From PGYR01 sp046290495 (GTDB lineage: Bacteria; Bacteroidota; Ignavibacteria; Kapaibacteriales; UBA2268): a stretch of DNA of 64,000 nt. Both the position numbers and the translations under genes were made by a program. The stretch lies in contig JBKAGT010000005.1 of assembly GCA_046290495.1 (NCBI GenBank), positions 992,001 through 1,056,000 of the forward strand. Reading direction: 5' to 3'. The notes beneath the pieces are model-generated. The model worked only from the letters and a program-made list of their open reading frames with translations, had not been told where the DNA came from and ran no database searches. Positions 1-8,572 of this stretch are shown one piece after another (the first letter of the stretch is position 1; each line of letters opens with the position of its first letter).

Positions 1-338
1 TTCTTCATATTTATAATCGAGTTTCCAGGTATAAACGTCAATATCCAAATCGGTAAGAAAAAAAGCATTCTCAAATAAAATACATTTTTTGCTCCCCAAA
101 CTAGTGTCTCATTATTATAGACTAAAGGGTTATTAATGTGCCCACTAAATAAATAATTCAGAAATAATTTATTCATAATTACAATCAAAAGTAATTGAAC
201 AATAAACTCAATCAGGAATATTGAGATCCCAAGAATAATTACATTTAGTATTTTTTTATATTTATCTTTATTGCCCAATTTATGAATGCTTGACTCTTTT
301 ACAAAAAAACAATCTGGATCGTTTGCTTCTATTTTCAT
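1..338 (-). CDS. Membrane protein of unknown function, tandem family copy 1 (3' end outside window)
   Basis: The gene starts at ATG 338, after an AGGAAT ribosome site, and runs off the left edge; 112 codons are visible. The first 20 residues (MKIEANDPDC...) form a hydrophilic leader, followed by a lysine-rich stretch KDKYKK and hydrophobic helices starting ILGISIFLIEF. It is a close paralog of the genes at 1920-2408 and 2501-2989, closest to the first. In this copy the leader is in frame with the membrane part; in the other two it is shifted by one base. I do not recognise the family. What is seen is a small multi-span membrane protein beside two secreted paralogs. Confidence 0.7.
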   Translation of the reverse strand, partial: MKIEANDPDCFFVKESSIHKLGNKDKYKKILNVIILGISIFLIEFIVQLLLIVIMNKLFLNYLFSGHINNPLVYNNETLVWGAKNVFYLRMLFFLPIWILTFIPGNSIINMK

Positions 339-411
339 TTTTTATTCCTATCATATTCTATTTTTTTAGCCAAAGCTGTAAAATATATTATAATTAAATA
401 ACAAAGAATTT

Positions 412-1104
412 CTATAGACCTATCAATACGCCATTAGTTAATTTTAAATAATAATATTGGTAATGTTTATTAAAGAAAATATTCCCTATTATTCTTCTAT
501 TGATAGCTTTAGAGTTGAAATTAAAACTTAAATTTTTTAAATCTATATTAATATCTTGTGGGATATAATTGTAGTATTTTAAATTAATTAATCGTAGAAT
601 TGATACAGAATCTAAATCTTTCTTTAATTGCAATTCTATATTTGAGACCATAGAAGTCCCACTTATACTTCTTAACCTATTACCTTTTGAATCATACCCA
701 ATCAAACCGTTTAAATGTAAATTATTAACTGCTGAATAGTATTCAAAAGAACTTTTATATGTTTCCAATGTATCAGTAAACAAATCATGGTTTAATGTAT
801 CTGTCCAATTATTACTTGAGCAACTAAACGTAAAGTTAAAATCATAAGTAAATAATTCATATTCAATATTACTTATTATTATTTTATCATTGATTCTTCT
901 TAATTCCAGGTTGTATAGACAAGTTGGGTCTAAAATAGCTACATTATTATATTCTGAATCTTCACAACTACTGCTTAAATGAAAATAGTTTAATGTTAAG
1001 CTGCATGCAATTTCTTTTCTTAAGTCATGATAATGAGTAAAATCTTTAGTGCTTAAAGTATAAATTGAAGTTAATAATAGTAAGAAATAAGAAAGAATCT
1101 TCAT
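412..1104 (-). CDS. Secreted protein of unknown function, paralog of the upstream gene
   Basis: A 230-residue protein with a hydrophobic N-terminal signal (MKILSYFLLLLTSIYTL). The rest is hydrophilic and rich in Asn, Tyr and Ser, suggesting export to the periplasm or outer membrane. Its C-terminal third (LKYYNYIPQDINIDLKN, later LTNGVLIG) matches the end of the protein at 1101-1820 (LKYYHYLPKKIKIEI, LANGVL), so the two are tandem paralogs. They overlap by 4 bases (ATGA), which implies translational coupling. I recognise no domain. Low GC and the duplicated neighbourhood suggest an accessory locus. Confidence 0.65.
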   Translation of the reverse strand: MKILSYFLLLLTSIYTLSTKDFTHYHDLRKEIACSLTLNYFHLSSSCEDSEYNNVAILDPTCLYNLELRRINDKIIISNIEYELFTYDFNFTFSCSSNNWTDTLNHDLFTDTLETYKSSFEYYSAVNNLHLNGLIGYDSKGNRLRSISGTSMVSNIELQLKKDLDSVSILRLINLKYYNYIPQDINIDLKNLSFNFNSKAINRRIIGNIFFNKHYQYYYLKLTNGVLIGL

Positions 1105-1820
1105 TTCAAAACCCCATTTGCTAAGTACATTATATAGCCATAATTTGAATTATAAACAATCCTTCCTGAAAAATACCTATTTAACATCTCTGAATAAAAA
1201 GAGAAATAGGAATCACTAATTTCAATCTTAATTTTCTTTGGCAAATAATGATAATATTTCAATTGAATATCTTTAACTATTGATTGATTTGTCAATGTAT
1301 CAACTAGAAATAAGCAGTCCGATTCTATGTTAATTTTTGTAAATAAATTTTTATCTAATGATAATAAATATAACCCATTCTTATGCAGTTTATGAATGTC
1401 ATTATAATTAAGCATATTAAGGGTGTGGGACACGTACGATGTAAGTTCCTCAAATCCAACTTTTTCTTCAGGAACTTTAGTAGAGTCATCCCATATTGAC
1501 TGTGTAGATGAACTCTCGAAATCAAAACTATACTTGACTAATGTAAATTTTTTGTCATAAAAAGTTAAAGTATCATTAGTAAAATCTAAATATAGTAAGT
1601 ATTGTTGTTCATAATCAAGCAATATATCATCTACATCAGATAGAGAACTCTTATTATTAACTATATTATCATAAAATAAGTTAATTAACAAACTAGCTTG
1701 AATATCTTTCCGCACTTCAATCTTCAATTCCTTTCTTAAACTATCATTTATATTTTCGTTAGAATAAACAATTGAAATTGAAGTAAGAAATATATAAATA
1801 ATTAGTATACTTTTAATCAT
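1101..1820 (-). CDS. Secreted protein of unknown function, paralog of the downstream gene
   Basis: A 239-residue protein with an N-terminal signal (MIKSILIIYIFLTSISIVYS) and no other membrane segment. The C-terminal part is shared with the protein at 412-1104, including the LKYY-Y-P motif and an NGVL ending; the N-terminal halves differ. The start at ATG 1820 follows AGGAAAAAAAC. Just upstream lies an 11-codon remnant of the leader that heads each unit of the neighbouring membrane-protein family (1856-1888), so this pair probably sits at the edge of a duplicated segment. Function unknown. Confidence 0.65.
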   Translation of the reverse strand: MIKSILIIYIFLTSISIVYSNENINDSLRKELKIEVRKDIQASLLINLFYDNIVNNKSSLSDVDDILLDYEQQYLLYLDFTNDTLTFYDKKFTLVKYSFDFESSSTQSIWDDSTKVPEEKVGFEELTSYVSHTLNMLNYNDIHKLHKNGLYLLSLDKNLFTKINIESDCLFLVDTLTNQSIVKDIQLKYYHYLPKKIKIEISDSYFSFYSEMLNRYFSGRIVYNSNYGYIMYLANGVLK

Positions 1821-1855
1821 GTTTTTTTCCTTTCATTCGCTTTCTTACTATAAGG

Positions 1856-1888
1856 TTATTCATCTGGATCGTTTGTTTCTATTTTCAT
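1856..1888 (-). other. Orphan leader remnant of the tandem family
   Basis: A 10-residue reading frame (MKIETNDPDE, then stop) that matches the leader peptides at 338, 2469 and 3050. Its start lies exactly 581 bases from the next copy. Here no membrane-protein body follows; the secreted gene at 1820 does. It marks the edge of the duplicated unit. Whether it is translated is unknown. Confidence 0.45.
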
Positions 1889-1919
1889 TCTATGTACCTG
1901 TTGTTTTGTCTCAATATAG

Positions 1920-2408
1920 CTATTCTTTTTGTTTACTTTCTTGGTCTATCATACTTTTAAGGAAGTTTCTGAAATATGGGATTGTATTAATTATTATGGG
2001 AGTTAATATTATAGATAAAGCTAAGTAATATACAAATGGACTGAAAAAAAAGAGTATGCTTACAGGACTTGTAATTACCATTGTCATAATTATCATAAAT
2101 AAATTATAAATAATTAAACTAAGAATTTGGTTCTTCATATTTATAATCGAGTTACCAGGTATAAACGTTAATACCCAAATCGGTAAGAAAAAAAGTATTC
2201 TCAAATAAAATACATCTTTTGCTCCCCAAACTAGTGTCTTATTATTATAGATTAAAGGGTTATTAATGTGCCCACTAATTAAATCATTTAGAAATAACTT
2301 ATTCAGAAGTACAATCAAAAGTAATTGAACTATAAACTCAATCAGAAATATTGAGATCCCAAGAATAATTATTTTAAGTATTTTTTTATATTTATCTTTT
2401 ATACCCAC
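1920..2408 (-). CDS. Membrane protein of unknown function, tandem family copy 2
   Basis: About 162 residues from GTG 2408, with about four hydrophobic segments (roughly 10-35, 65-80, 92-112, 118-145) and a charged C-terminal tail. Residues 35-65 probably form an outside loop. It is nearly identical to copy 1 over much of its length and more distant from copy 3. The leader starting at 2469 is out of frame with this gene: it reads past the GTG and stops at 2392. So either the protein starts at GTG 2408, or one inserted base has cut off the N-terminus seen in copy 1. No family recognised. Confidence 0.6.
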   Translation of the reverse strand: MGIKDKYKKILKIIILGISIFLIEFIVQLLLIVLLNKLFLNDLISGHINNPLIYNNKTLVWGAKDVFYLRILFFLPIWVLTFIPGNSIINMKNQILSLIIYNLFMIIMTMVITSPVSILFFFSPFVYYLALSIILTPIIINTIPYFRNFLKSMIDQESKQKE

Positions 2409-2469
2409 TTTTTGAATGCTTGACTCTTTTACTTAAGTAACAATTTGGGTTTTTTGCTTCTATTTTCAT
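2392..2469 (-). other. Leader reading frame overlapping copy 2 out of frame
   Basis: A 25-codon frame starting at ATG 2469 with the conserved start MKIEAKNPNC. Compared with copy 1 it has one extra base after the TGT codon, which moves the downstream gene into another frame. It ends inside the gene, after its GTG start. It could be a translated leader that couples translation, or just a broken N-terminus. Confidence 0.35.
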
Positions 2470-2500
2470 TGTTTATACCTATTGTTTTATCTCAACATAA

Positions 2501-2989
2501 CTATTCTTTTATTCTACTTTGTTGTTCTATCATACTTTTAAGGAAGTTTCTGTAATAAGGAATTGTATAAATTATTATGGGAGTTATTAATATTGATGCA
2601 ACTAAGTAATAAAAAGGAGGTGTAAAAAAGTATGCCACAGTTATTGGTATTGAAAAAGATTTAAAAAGCATTAATATCAAATTAAAGCTGATTAACCTTA
2701 GTAGTATATCATTGATTTTTAGAAATTTAAAAGTAAATCTAAATGCTATAATCCAAATAGGCAAATAAACAAGAATCCGACCATAGAAAATAAATTTAGT
2801 ATCTACAAAAAGTCTGCTAAAATAGCTTAAGTCTATTGTATCAGAATTCAATAAGCTAATTAGCTGCTCTAATGCATATTTTTCTATTATAAAAATCATA
2901 ATAACTTGAATAATTAACTCAATCAGGAATATTGAGATTCCAAGAATAATTACATTTAGTATTTTTTTATATTTATCTTTACTGCCCAC
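2501..2989 (-). CDS. Membrane protein of unknown function, tandem family copy 3
   Basis: A 162-residue protein from GTG 2989. It shares the KDKYKKIL start, the ILGISIFLIE helix and the YRNFLKSMI ending with copies 1 and 2; the middle is diverged. About four membrane segments are visible. The short leader at 2991-3050 ends one base before this GTG, an arrangement typical of translational coupling. As in copy 2, the leader is +1 relative to this gene. Function unknown; the repeated gene pattern suggests an accessory role, for example variation of a membrane component. Confidence 0.6.
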   Translation of the reverse strand: MGSKDKYKKILNVIILGISIFLIELIIQVIMIFIIEKYALEQLISLLNSDTIDLSYFSRLFVDTKFIFYGRILVYLPIWIIAFRFTFKFLKINDILLRLISFNLILMLFKSFSIPITVAYFFTPPFYYLVASILITPIIIYTIPYYRNFLKSMIEQQSRIKE

Positions 2990-2990
2990 T

Positions 2991-3050
2991 TTATGTATGC
3001 TTGACTCTTTTACAAAAAAACCAATCTGGATTGCTTGCTTCTATTTTCAT
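2991..3050 (-). other. Leader peptide frame with strong ribosome site before copy 3
   Basis: A 19-codon frame (start MKIEASNPDW) preceded by a run of G (AAGGGGGG) ten bases before the ATG, the best ribosome site in this locus. It ends one base before GTG 2989. A run of seven T lies inside it; with six T, the leader and the gene would form one reading frame as in copy 1. That makes phase variation or a simple indel possible. Confidence 0.4.
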
Positions 3051-3064
3051 TGTTTGTACCCCCC

Positions 3065-3988
3065 TTAATGACTCGGAATCAAGTCCTTTTCTTCGCAGCA
3101 GTTGAATTCCATCTGGATAGTAGAGTGGTGTATGTGGAACTCATCGTGTAGTCCTTTCGTGATTTTTTGTCTTATCTCATCTACTTCAGAAATCTTTAGG
3201 TCTTCAGTTAGGTCTATGTGGCACTCTAAGTAGCTGTCCTCATCGCTCAGTGACCAATAGTGTACGTGGTGCACATTTGCTATCTTATCATATTGCAGTA
3301 TAAACTTATTGATTTCTTCTATAGTTGCGTTGTCTGGTTTGCTCTGCATTAGTATCTTACCACTCTCCTTTATCAAGCCAATAGTGTGATAAAGTATATA
3401 GATACAAATAAGCAAAGTCACAACTGGGTCCACCCAATACATATCGTAGAACATAATCAGCAAGCCACCACCAATCACAGCTACGGATGACAGAGTATCA
3501 CTCATCAGGTGCACGTAGGCAGCCCTAATGTTCATATTGTGGTCCTTGTCTTTGTGCAATAAAAACACAGAAATCAAGTTAGCCAGCAGCCCAATAGTAG
3601 CAACCACTAACATAAGCGTACCGTCTATTATTTCTGGATTCGAGAATTTACGAAATGCCTCGTAGCCAAGATAACCGACTATTGCAATCAGAGTTATGGC
3701 GTTCACAAATGCAGCGAGTATTTCTATCCTTTTGTAGCCGAATGTCATCTGCTTTGTCGCATCTTTCCCAGCTAATTTATTAGCACCATAAGCAATCCAA
3801 AGAGCCACACCATCGCTAAAATTGTGCACCGCATCGGATAGTAGTGACAATGAATTTGATAGAATACCACCTATCACCTGCACTACCGTAATGGTCAGGT
3901 TCAGTATAACTGAAAAGCCCAATCGCTTTCCACTCAAATCTCCGTGATGGTGCGAATGGCTATGTGAGTGTCCGTGTGAGTGACCCAT
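3065..3988 (-). CDS. Cation diffusion facilitator, zinc-type efflux transporter
   Basis: A 307-residue protein of the CDF family (CzcD/ZitB-like), which exports Zn2+ or similar ions in exchange for protons. A His-rich cytoplasmic N-terminus (residues 2-15) is followed by six membrane helices. The metal site residues are visible in helix 2 (HNFSD, His55 and Asp59) and helix 5 (HLMSD, His160 and Asp164); the H-D/H-D pattern is the one associated with zinc. The cytoplasmic C-terminal domain with several His follows. The start lies 2 bases past the stop of the upstream binding lipoprotein, so the two are probably co-transcribed, although a functional link is not obvious. Confidence 0.93.
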   Translation of the reverse strand: MGHSHGHSHSHSHHHGDLSGKRLGFSVILNLTITVVQVIGGILSNSLSLLSDAVHNFSDGVALWIAYGANKLAGKDATKQMTFGYKRIEILAAFVNAITLIAIVGYLGYEAFRKFSNPEIIDGTLMLVVATIGLLANLISVFLLHKDKDHNMNIRAAYVHLMSDTLSSVAVIGGGLLIMFYDMYWVDPVVTLLICIYILYHTIGLIKESGKILMQSKPDNATIEEINKFILQYDKIANVHHVHYWSLSDEDSYLECHIDLTEDLKISEVDEIRQKITKGLHDEFHIHHSTIQMEFNCCEEKDLIPSH

Positions 3989-3990
3989 TT

Positions 3991-5202
3991 TTACATATCC
4001 TCTACTTTTTTCTGCAACTGTATCATAGACTCTCTACTAGTCATTTTATCGTACAAAACTAACTCAACAGCATGCTCAAAAATTTCCTCTATTTCCAACC
4101 AATCTGGATGGACAGGAGTCATTTTAGAGTTAGTGAGTTGGCTTGCAAATACGGCTTTGTACTCATTGTCATAAAACTTCTTCGAATAGTATTCCCTATC
4201 AGCAGGGAAGCCACCTTCGGGTATTTTTTTACAAAACTCAATTGAGTTCTTTCCGTCAGTCATAAATTTAACAAACTTAGTAGCCAATTCCTTATTTTCG
4301 CTTCTGTTGTCAATTGTGAGGTATTCCCCACCGGCAAACGACATTCCTTTGGCAGCCATATCAGGCATTTCTATCAATCTCAAATCATCAATTTTATCGA
4401 AAGAATCTATTTTTTTCATCAACCAACTGCCAGATATCCAAAATGCTATTTTACCTTGAGCAAAGTTTTTGTCCAACTCTTTTTGTGGTCCAACTAAACC
4501 GTAGTTACCAATTTCCTTATACTTTCCTATTGCTGAAATAACTTCCTCGGAATCAAATACGAACTTACCGTCTTCATATATTGCTCCTCCTTCCGACCAG
4601 ATATAGCTAAGCACTTTTTTATATAACCTGTGCCTATCGGAGCCATTCACCCCGAAGCCGTAGTTACCGTTAATATTCACTGCTTTCGCCATATCAACCA
4701 TTTCTTGGAAATCTTTTGGAGGTTGGTCGTAGCCTGCGACCTTTAGCAAATCCATATTTACAAACATAACCCGCGTGTCAACAATCCACGGAAGTGCGAA
4801 TACTTTCCCCTGCCACATAGCTGGCTCCATAGCGAAATCAAGATATTTCTCAGTATCCACACGATCTGTGATGTCAGCCAGTACTCCTGCTGATGAGAAC
4901 TGAGCTACCCAATCGGAGCCGAGTTCTAACACATCGGGTGCCGTCTCAGAGTTGAATGCAGCCATTAACTTAACCTTGCCATCTGCCCAACTAAGCTCGG
5001 TAACTTCAACTGTAGCATTGTTTTGCCTCTCGAACACTTTGACCAACGAATCAACTACAACCCTTTGGTATGGCTCACTCCAAAAGTGCCAAAACTTGAT
5101 GGTATTTTCGTCATCACTTTTCTTGTGCCAACAACCGCTCAGCGATAGTATTAGGGTGAGTGAAGTAAATAATAAAATTAGTTGTGTCTTATATTTAGTC
5201 AT
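3991..5202 (-). CDS. Extracellular solute-binding lipoprotein, family 1 (sugar ABC type)
   Basis: I chose ATG 5202 since it begins a lipoprotein signal (MTKYKTQLILLFTSL) ending in the lipobox LSGC; a longer frame back to 5313 would overlap pyrG. The mature protein has the fold markers of family 1 solute-binding proteins: an early FWHFWSEP strand, the VTELSWADGKVKLMAAFNS region, and a late GGEYLTI segment. Such proteins bind sugars or oligosaccharides and hand them to an ABC permease. No permease or ATPase gene is next to it; a cation efflux gene follows. The protein is therefore an orphan in this window and its ligand is unknown. Confidence 0.88.
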   Translation of the reverse strand: MTKYKTQLILLFTSLTLILSLSGCWHKKSDDENTIKFWHFWSEPYQRVVVDSLVKVFERQNNATVEVTELSWADGKVKLMAAFNSETAPDVLELGSDWVAQFSSAGVLADITDRVDTEKYLDFAMEPAMWQGKVFALPWIVDTRVMFVNMDLLKVAGYDQPPKDFQEMVDMAKAVNINGNYGFGVNGSDRHRLYKKVLSYIWSEGGAIYEDGKFVFDSEEVISAIGKYKEIGNYGLVGPQKELDKNFAQGKIAFWISGSWLMKKIDSFDKIDDLRLIEMPDMAAKGMSFAGGEYLTIDNRSENKELATKFVKFMTDGKNSIEFCKKIPEGGFPADREYYSKKFYDNEYKAVFASQLTNSKMTPVHPDWLEIEEIFEHAVELVLYDKMTSRESMIQLQKKVEDM

Positions 5203-5229
5203 ATTATTAGAAAAGTTGCAAAAGTAAAA

Positions 5230-5260
5230 TTGATACTTAGCAGCATTTTGTATATTTTTG
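5230..5260 (+). promoter_or_regulatory. Bacteroidota-type promoter of pyrG
   Basis: TTG at 5230-5232 and TATTTTTG at 5253-5260 are separated by 20 bases, fitting the -33/-7 pattern (TTTG, 19-21 bases, TAnnTTTG) known for Bacteroidota. It would give a leader of about 35 bases before ATG 5301. On the other strand a TACTTTTG box at 5226-5219 could serve the binding lipoprotein, but I see no matching -33 box. Confidence 0.6.
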
Positions 5261-5300
5261 GAATTGACTTTATCCAAATTAACAAAATCATAACATATAA

Positions 5301-6935
5301 ATGGCTCAATCAAAAAAACTAAAAAAGACGAAATACTTATTCGTTACTGGTGGGGTAGTATCTTCATTAGGTAAAGGGATAGCTTCATCTTCTATTGCTT
5401 TTTTACTAAAGCAAAGAGGTTTCAGTGTAAGTATATTGAAGCTTGACCCATATATTAATATCGACCCTGGAACTATGAGTCCCACTCAACACGGTGAGGT
5501 CTATGTTACTGACGATGGAGCAGAAACTGATTTGGATTTGGGTCACTATGAGCGATTCATTGATGAATCATTGTCACAACTGAACAATTTAACTGCTGGG
5601 CAAGTTTATGATAATGTGATAAGAAAAGAAAGACGTGGTCATTACTTAGGAAAAACAGTACAAGTAGTACCGCATATAACAAATGAAATTAAAAACAGGA
5701 TGACTGCCTTCGATGGTGAGAAAGATTTTGTTCTCATTGAAATTGGTGGAACAGTTGGCGATATCGAGTCATTACCGTTCTTAGAAGCACAAAGACAACT
5801 GAACTATGAGCTTGGTCTAGGGAATTATCTCAATATACACTTGACTTATGTGCCATATATAGCAGCTGCAAAAGAGCTTAAAACTAAGCCAACTCAACAC
5901 TCTGTACGACAACTGATGCAGTATGGAATAAAGCCAGATGTTTTACTTTGTAGAAGTGAACATAGCATACTGAAAGATATGAGAGAGAAAATTGCACTTT
6001 TCTGTAATGTAGATGAAGATGCAGTATTCGAATCACGCGACGTAGAAACTATCTATGAAGTGCCATTATTCTTTGCAAGAAAGAGACTAACAGAAACTAT
6101 ATTAGAAAAGTTAGATGTCAAAGTAAAAGACATCAACTTAGACACTTGGAATAAATTCGTAAGAAAGATAAAGAAACCAAGATATGAAGTTAAGATAGCT
6201 TTAGTTGGTAAATACACTAAGTATGAAGATTCCTATAAAAGTATATCCGAAGCGTTTATTCATGCAGGATCAATCAATAACTGTAGAGTTAAGCTAGACA
6301 TGCTCAATTCTGAAGATATGGTAGATGCTAAAACGACAAAGAAATTACTAAAAGATTATGATGGCGTACTTATCGCTCCTGGTTTTGGTAATAGAGGAAT
6401 TGAGGGTAAACTTCATGCTATCAAATACATAAGAGAAAATAAGATTCCATTTTTTGGTATCTGTCTAGGTATGCAATGTTCAGTAATCGAATTTGCTCGT
6501 AATGTTTGCGGACTTAAGAACGCACACTCAGCTGAGTTTGATAAAAACGACCAGAATGTGATTGACATTATGGCTGATCAAGTGGACGTAGAGGACAAAG
6601 GTGGAACTATGAGATTAGGTGCCTATCCTTGTAAATTGACCAAGGGCTCTAAAGCACACAAAGCGTATGGCTCTATCAATATATCTGAAAGACACAGACA
6701 CCGCTACGAAGTTAGCAATCAGTTCAGAGAAGTATTAGAAAAAAATGGTATGACACTTTCAGGACTCTCACCAGATGGTAATTTGGTAGAGATAGTAGAA
6801 TTGAATGACCACCCTTGGTTTGTTGGTGTTCAGTTCCACCCAGAGTTAAAATCAAGAGCTGTATCTGGTCACCCATTATTTATTGACTTCGTAAAAGCTG
6901 TATTAAAGCTAAAGAAACAATCTGAAACTGAATGA
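5301..6935 (+). CDS. pyrG: CTP synthase
   Basis: A 544-residue enzyme converting UTP, ATP and glutamine to CTP. The synthetase domain starts with the nucleotide-binding stretch FVTGGVVSSLGKGI (near residue 14) and holds the magnesium motif region around DPGTMSP and the EIGGTVGDIES segment. The C-terminal glutamine amidotransferase domain has the nucleophile motif GICLGMQ (Cys near 390) and QFHPE as His/Glu of the triad. Length is normal for the family. It overlaps the next gene by 4 bases (ATGA) and so forms an operon with it. A promoter lies at 5230-5260. Confidence 0.98.
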   Translation: MAQSKKLKKTKYLFVTGGVVSSLGKGIASSSIAFLLKQRGFSVSILKLDPYINIDPGTMSPTQHGEVYVTDDGAETDLDLGHYERFIDESLSQLNNLTAGQVYDNVIRKERRGHYLGKTVQVVPHITNEIKNRMTAFDGEKDFVLIEIGGTVGDIESLPFLEAQRQLNYELGLGNYLNIHLTYVPYIAAAKELKTKPTQHSVRQLMQYGIKPDVLLCRSEHSILKDMREKIALFCNVDEDAVFESRDVETIYEVPLFFARKRLTETILEKLDVKVKDINLDTWNKFVRKIKKPRYEVKIALVGKYTKYEDSYKSISEAFIHAGSINNCRVKLDMLNSEDMVDAKTTKKLLKDYDGVLIAPGFGNRGIEGKLHAIKYIRENKIPFFGICLGMQCSVIEFARNVCGLKNAHSAEFDKNDQNVIDIMADQVDVEDKGGTMRLGAYPCKLTKGSKAHKAYGSINISERHRHRYEVSNQFREVLEKNGMTLSGLSPDGNLVEIVELNDHPWFVGVQFHPELKSRAVSGHPLFIDFVKAVLKLKKQSETE

Positions 6936-8161
6936 ATTTAGATTCTATCATATTATTCGACACTGAAGAAAATGATAGATTTTACCCATTTTCAGTACTC
7001 CATCCAGTTTGGGAGCTCAGAGTTGGTGCTAAGAGGATATTCGAAAAGTACCAATCGAAATACCCAGATTTTAATATCTCTTTCGCTTGTGCAAATGAAG
7101 ATAAACTTAATTCATTCCTGAAAAGATTTAACATAAAAAATACAATTACTTCTGGTGCTTATAATTTAGTACTTTCCTCTCAGTTGATATTAGACGAAAC
7201 TTTACATTATGAAATTGGGCAAATTGTATTCGAAAATAAAAATTACTTAATCAAGTTGAAAGGCCAAACAGTAGGGATATTTACTAATGAGTATATAAAT
7301 TTTAATAATATCAAATGTCTTGATGATGCTGATATCAGATACGAGGTGTATAATTTACCAGATAATATAAAGTATTTGAATTATATATGGGATGCAATTC
7401 CTGAGAACTCAGAAGCAATTAAAGAAGACAGCTACTTTTTCTCTGAAATGTCGTTGGCAGATTACTCAACATATGAAGGTGTATATTTAGTCGACAAAAA
7501 GAATATACTTATCTCTGAAAAAGCTATTATAAAGCCAAATGTGGTAATAGATGCAACTAATGGTCCTGTCATAATAGACGAAGGTGTTACAATAATGTCG
7601 GGTGCAACTATACTCGGACCTTGTTATATTGGGAAAAATAGCACCATCAAAGTTGGAGCTAAGATATATCAAGACACATCGATTGGAGAAGTTTGTAAGG
7701 TTGGTGGCGAAGTAGAAGGCTCTATCATCCAGTCATATAGTAATAAGCAACATGATGGATTTTTAGGTCATTCATTCTTGAGTGAATGGGTAAATTTAGG
7801 TGCGGATACTAATACATCTGACTTGAAAAACACATATTCTGAGATTAAAGTTATTCAAAGAGACGAAGAGATAGCGACTGGTACTATGTTCTTAGGTTTA
7901 ATATGCGGCGACCATACGAAGTCTGCTATAAACACTCAATTTAACACTGGAACTATAGCTGGGGTATGTGGTATATTAGTTAGACCTGGATTTTTATCAA
8001 ACCACATAAAATCATTCTCATGGGGTGGTTTGCATAGTTCGCCCACATATAAGTTAAACAAAGCTGTAGAAGTTTGTAAGATTGTTATGGCTAGGAGAAA
8101 CAAAGACATTACTGAAGAAGAGATAAGACTCTTGACTTCAGAACATGACAAAGTAAAATAA
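6932..8161 (+). CDS. GlmU-like sugar-nucleotidyltransferase/left-handed beta-helix protein
   Basis: A 409-residue protein of the alternative GlmU type found in Bacteroidota and relatives. Residues 1-60 resemble the degenerate nucleotidyltransferase start of that family (IILFDTE, PFSVLHPVWELRVG). Residues about 200-340 form hexapeptide turns of a left-handed beta helix (ANVVI, GVTIMSGATILGPCYIGKNS), as in acetyltransferases. The family is thought to make UDP-GlcNAc from GlcN-1-P for peptidoglycan and other envelope polymers. Co-expression with pyrG, a nucleotide-supply gene, fits, but the exact reaction here is inferred. Confidence 0.82.
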   Translation: MNLDSIILFDTEENDRFYPFSVLHPVWELRVGAKRIFEKYQSKYPDFNISFACANEDKLNSFLKRFNIKNTITSGAYNLVLSSQLILDETLHYEIGQIVFENKNYLIKLKGQTVGIFTNEYINFNNIKCLDDADIRYEVYNLPDNIKYLNYIWDAIPENSEAIKEDSYFFSEMSLADYSTYEGVYLVDKKNILISEKAIIKPNVVIDATNGPVIIDEGVTIMSGATILGPCYIGKNSTIKVGAKIYQDTSIGEVCKVGGEVEGSIIQSYSNKQHDGFLGHSFLSEWVNLGADTNTSDLKNTYSEIKVIQRDEEIATGTMFLGLICGDHTKSAINTQFNTGTIAGVCGILVRPGFLSNHIKSFSWGGLHSSPTYKLNKAVEVCKIVMARRNKDITEEEIRLLTSEHDKVK

Positions 8162-8206
8162 TATAGTCACGAAGTAGTCTATGTTATTAAGAGTTCATTG
8201 AAAATT

Positions 8207-8572
8207 GGGGGTGACATGGATTCGACGGAGTGTCGGATTTTGGATGTTGCAATCCGTGCTGCTATCGGTGGTGCACGCTAATAAAACCGGTAAAACAAAC
8301 AAATGCAGAAGATAATTTTGCAATGGCTGCCTAAATAAACTTTAGGTAACCCATCTCTTTAAGAATGTGCCTGTTCATTTTTTCTAGAGGTGTCGAAACC
8401 TGACAGGATAGTCGAAGCCAATTCAGCTGGGGCTTAGGCGAAACTAAAAGCTGATATATCTTGCGAGCCCTGTCTTTCGGTTACTCGCTTGATGAAAACT
8501 TATAGAGAGACTATGATTGTAGACGCTTCAAGAGAAGTTCTTCGGACGTGGGTTCGATCCCCACCACCTCCA
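8207..8572 (+). ncRNA. ssrA: Transfer-messenger RNA (tmRNA)
   Basis: The 5' end GGGGGTGACATGGATTCGAC and the 3' end GGGTTCGATCCCCACC form the tRNA-like domain; GGGGGTG (8207-8213) pairs with CACCTCC (8565-8571, one G-T pair) and A8572 is the discriminator base. The genome then reads CAA, not CCA, so the CCA end must be added by an enzyme. The tag reading frame ends with NAEDNFAMAA at 8302-8331 and stop TAA 8332-8334; a hydrophobic end in AA is the usual proteolysis signal. tmRNA with SmpB rescues stalled ribosomes. A small plus-strand open frame inside this RNA is not a gene. Confidence 0.96.

Larger units (their letters stand above)
1856..3050 (-). repeat. Tandem duplication, 581-base unit
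   Basis: Leader starts at 3050, 2469 and 1888 are spaced exactly 581 bases apart. Each full unit holds the leader, a membrane-protein gene and a short spacer. The two units are clearly similar along their length, including the spacer after the stop (ATAGTTATGTTGAGA against ATAGCTATATTGAGA on the minus strand). A further diverged copy lies at the left edge of the window (1-338), separated by the two secreted paralogs. Confidence 0.75.

Noticed and set aside
5203..5313. Longer N-terminus for the binding lipoprotein
   Set aside because: It would hide the lipobox signal, overlap pyrG and cover the pyrG promoter.
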